7,447 nucleotides of DNA, from assembly GCA_965371945.1 (NCBI GenBank), contig CBDVAK010000167.1, forward strand, positions 1-7,447, written 5' to 3'. Source of the DNA: CBDVAK01 sp965371945 (lineage in GTDB: Bacteria; Pseudomonadota; Gammaproteobacteria; Competibacterales; JAHEDQ01). How positions within the stretch are numbered: the stretch's first letter is position 1; each line of letters opens with the position of its first letter. Positions 6,196 to 7,447 of the stretch are shown in pieces. The notes under the pieces are model-generated. The model saw only the letters and a program-made list of their open reading frames with translations, did no database searches and was not told the origin of the DNA. The position numbers were made by a program, and so were the translations under genes.

Positions 6196-7447
6196 GCCCC
6201 GAAATCATCGGCATGATCATGATTGCCGTGATGCTGGCGGCCATCTTCGTTGGTTTTCCGATCTCGTTCACGCTCATTTTTCTCGGTTTCGTGTTCGGCG
6301 CCTGGGGCTTCGGCGCCAAGCTGGTGTTTTTTCTGATGGCGCTGCAGTTCAACAACATCATGCTCGAACAGACACTGGCGGCAGTGCCCCTGTTTGTATT
6401 CATGGGCATCATGATGGAGCAGGCCGGGCTGATGGAACGCCTGTTCCGGGCAGTACAACTGATGCTGGCCTCGACCCGCGGCTCGCTCTATATCGCGGTG
6501 CTGTTCGTTTCGACCATCTTCGCGGCGGCCACCGGCATCGTCGGCGCATCGGTCACCATTCTCGGCATCATGGCCGCCGGCTCCATGAAGCGCTCCGGTT
6601 ACGACGTACGCCTGGCCGCAGGCACCATCACCGCCGGAGGCACGCTCGGCATCCTCATCCCGCCTTCCATCATGCTGGTGGTCATGGGTCCGGTGCTGCA
6701 GGTGCCGGTCACCGACCTGTTCGCCGCGGCGATCATACCGGGTGTGATGCTGGCCTTCATGTACACGGCCTATGCCCTGATACGCTGCTGGATCAATCCC
6801 TCACTCGGGCCCGCCTTGCCCATGGATGAACGGGCCAACGACTGGACGGTGGTGGCGCGCGAGTTCTTTCTCGGCTTGGTGCCACCCTCGCTGCTGGTTG
6901 GTTTCGCGCTCGGCTCCATCGTGCTCGGTTGGGCAACGCCGACCGAAGGCGCTGCCTGCGGAGCCGTCGGCGCCTTCTTTCTGACCCTCGTCTACCGGCG
7001 CATGAACGCATCGCGTCTGTATAAAGCGCTCATCAAGACACTGGAGATCTCGGTGCTGATCCTGTTTCTGGTCGCGGCATCCAACTTCTTCGGCGCGGTC
7101 TTTTCGAGGCTTGGAACCCCAACCATGCTGACCGAGTACCTGTTACAGATGGATCTCAGCCAGATGCAGGTACTGTTGATCATCATGGCGCTGATCTTCC
7201 TGCTCGGCTGGCCACTCGAATGGGTGCCCATCGTACTCATCATCGTGCCCATCCTGATCCCGGCACTGGAGAAGCTGGATGTCAACCTGACCTGGTTCGG
7301 CATCCTGGTCGCGGTGAACCTGCAAACCGCATGGCTGTCGCCACCGGTGGCCCTTTCCGCCTACTTCCTCAAGGGGGTCGTCCCCGAATGGGATCTCAAG
7401 GACATCTATATCGGCATGATGCAGTTCATGGTCATCCAGTTGATCGG
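6192..7447 (+). CDS. dctM: TRAP transporter large membrane subunit DctM, 3' end cut by window edge
   Basis: The frame is open from ATG 6192 to the window end: 418 codons plus two bases, with no stop reached. DctM is the channel-forming subunit that moves substrate across the inner membrane using an ion gradient. The protein is highly hydrophobic, with many spans and the usual family blocks: GFPISFTLIFLG (21-32), AAVPLFVFMGIMMEQAGL (63-80), AATGIVGASVTILG (112-125), GGTLGILIPPSIM (149-161), GWATPTEGAACGAVGAF (246-262) and QTAWLSPPVALSAYFLKG (378-395). The PPS and SPPVA motifs are typical of the mannitol/chloroaromatic (FcbT3) branch. The start is preceded by AGGTGG five bases away and overlaps the dctQ stop by four bases. 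Complete family members are commonly not much longer than this, so probably only a short C-terminal tail is missing. Confidence 0.94.
   Translation, partial: MSPEIIGMIMIAVMLAAIFVGFPISFTLIFLGFVFGAWGFGAKLVFFLMALQFNNIMLEQTLAAVPLFVFMGIMMEQAGLMERLFRAVQLMLASTRGSLYIAVLFVSTIFAAATGIVGASVTILGIMAAGSMKRSGYDVRLAAGTITAGGTLGILIPPSIMLVVMGPVLQVPVTDLFAAAIIPGVMLAFMYTAYALIRCWINPSLGPALPMDERANDWTVVAREFFLGLVPPSLLVGFALGSIVLGWATPTEGAACGAVGAFFLTLVYRRMNASRLYKALIKTLEISVLILFLVAASNFFGAVFSRLGTPTMLTEYLLQMDLSQMQVLLIIMALIFLLGWPLEWVPIVLIIVPILIPALEKLDVNLTWFGILVAVNLQTAWLSPPVALSAYFLKGVVPEWDLKDIYIGMMQFMVIQLI

Overview
The window looks like ordinary chromosomal DNA from a GC-rich (about 60% by eye) Pseudomonadota bacterium, most likely a gammaproteobacterium. 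This rests on protein style, clear Shine-Dalgarno sites and strong G/C third-position preference; it is inference, not a marker-gene result. I see no phage, insertion sequence, CRISPR, tRNA or rRNA. Coding density is high, and no gene-free stretch exceeds about 130 bases.

Layout. Positions 1-103 hold no gene I can assign, but contain a clean hairpin at 63-90. A low-molecular-weight protein tyrosine phosphatase lies on the minus strand (104-586). A 125-base divergent intergenic region with weak promoter candidates and a small inverted repeat separates it from a plus-strand SLC13-type ion/carboxylate permease with two inserted RCK_C (TrkA-C) domains (712-2541). Next comes a FAD-dependent GMC-family alcohol dehydrogenase with a TTG start (2648-4249). 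A 131-base leader with several inverted repeats then precedes a tripartite TRAP transporter: periplasmic binding protein DctP (4381-5490), small membrane subunit DctQ (5587-6195) and large membrane subunit DctM (6192 to the window edge, truncated).

How the genes may work together. The TRAP proteins form one ion-driven, high-affinity uptake system, of the family related to TakP (2-oxoacids) and FcbT (mannitol/chloroaromatics). The GMC dehydrogenase just upstream, on the same strand, could oxidise an alcohol or hydroxyacid in the same catabolic route; this is a context argument only. The SLC13 permease and the phosphatase seem to be separate transcription units. No substrate can be fixed from the sequence.

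The most notable non-coding signal is a 16-bp GC-rich hairpin followed by TTTCTT (5498-5541), inside the TRAP operon between dctP and dctQ. It looks like an attenuating terminator or mRNA-stabilising stem that would let the binding protein be made in excess over the membrane subunits. I found no clear evidence of a previously undescribed biological system here.
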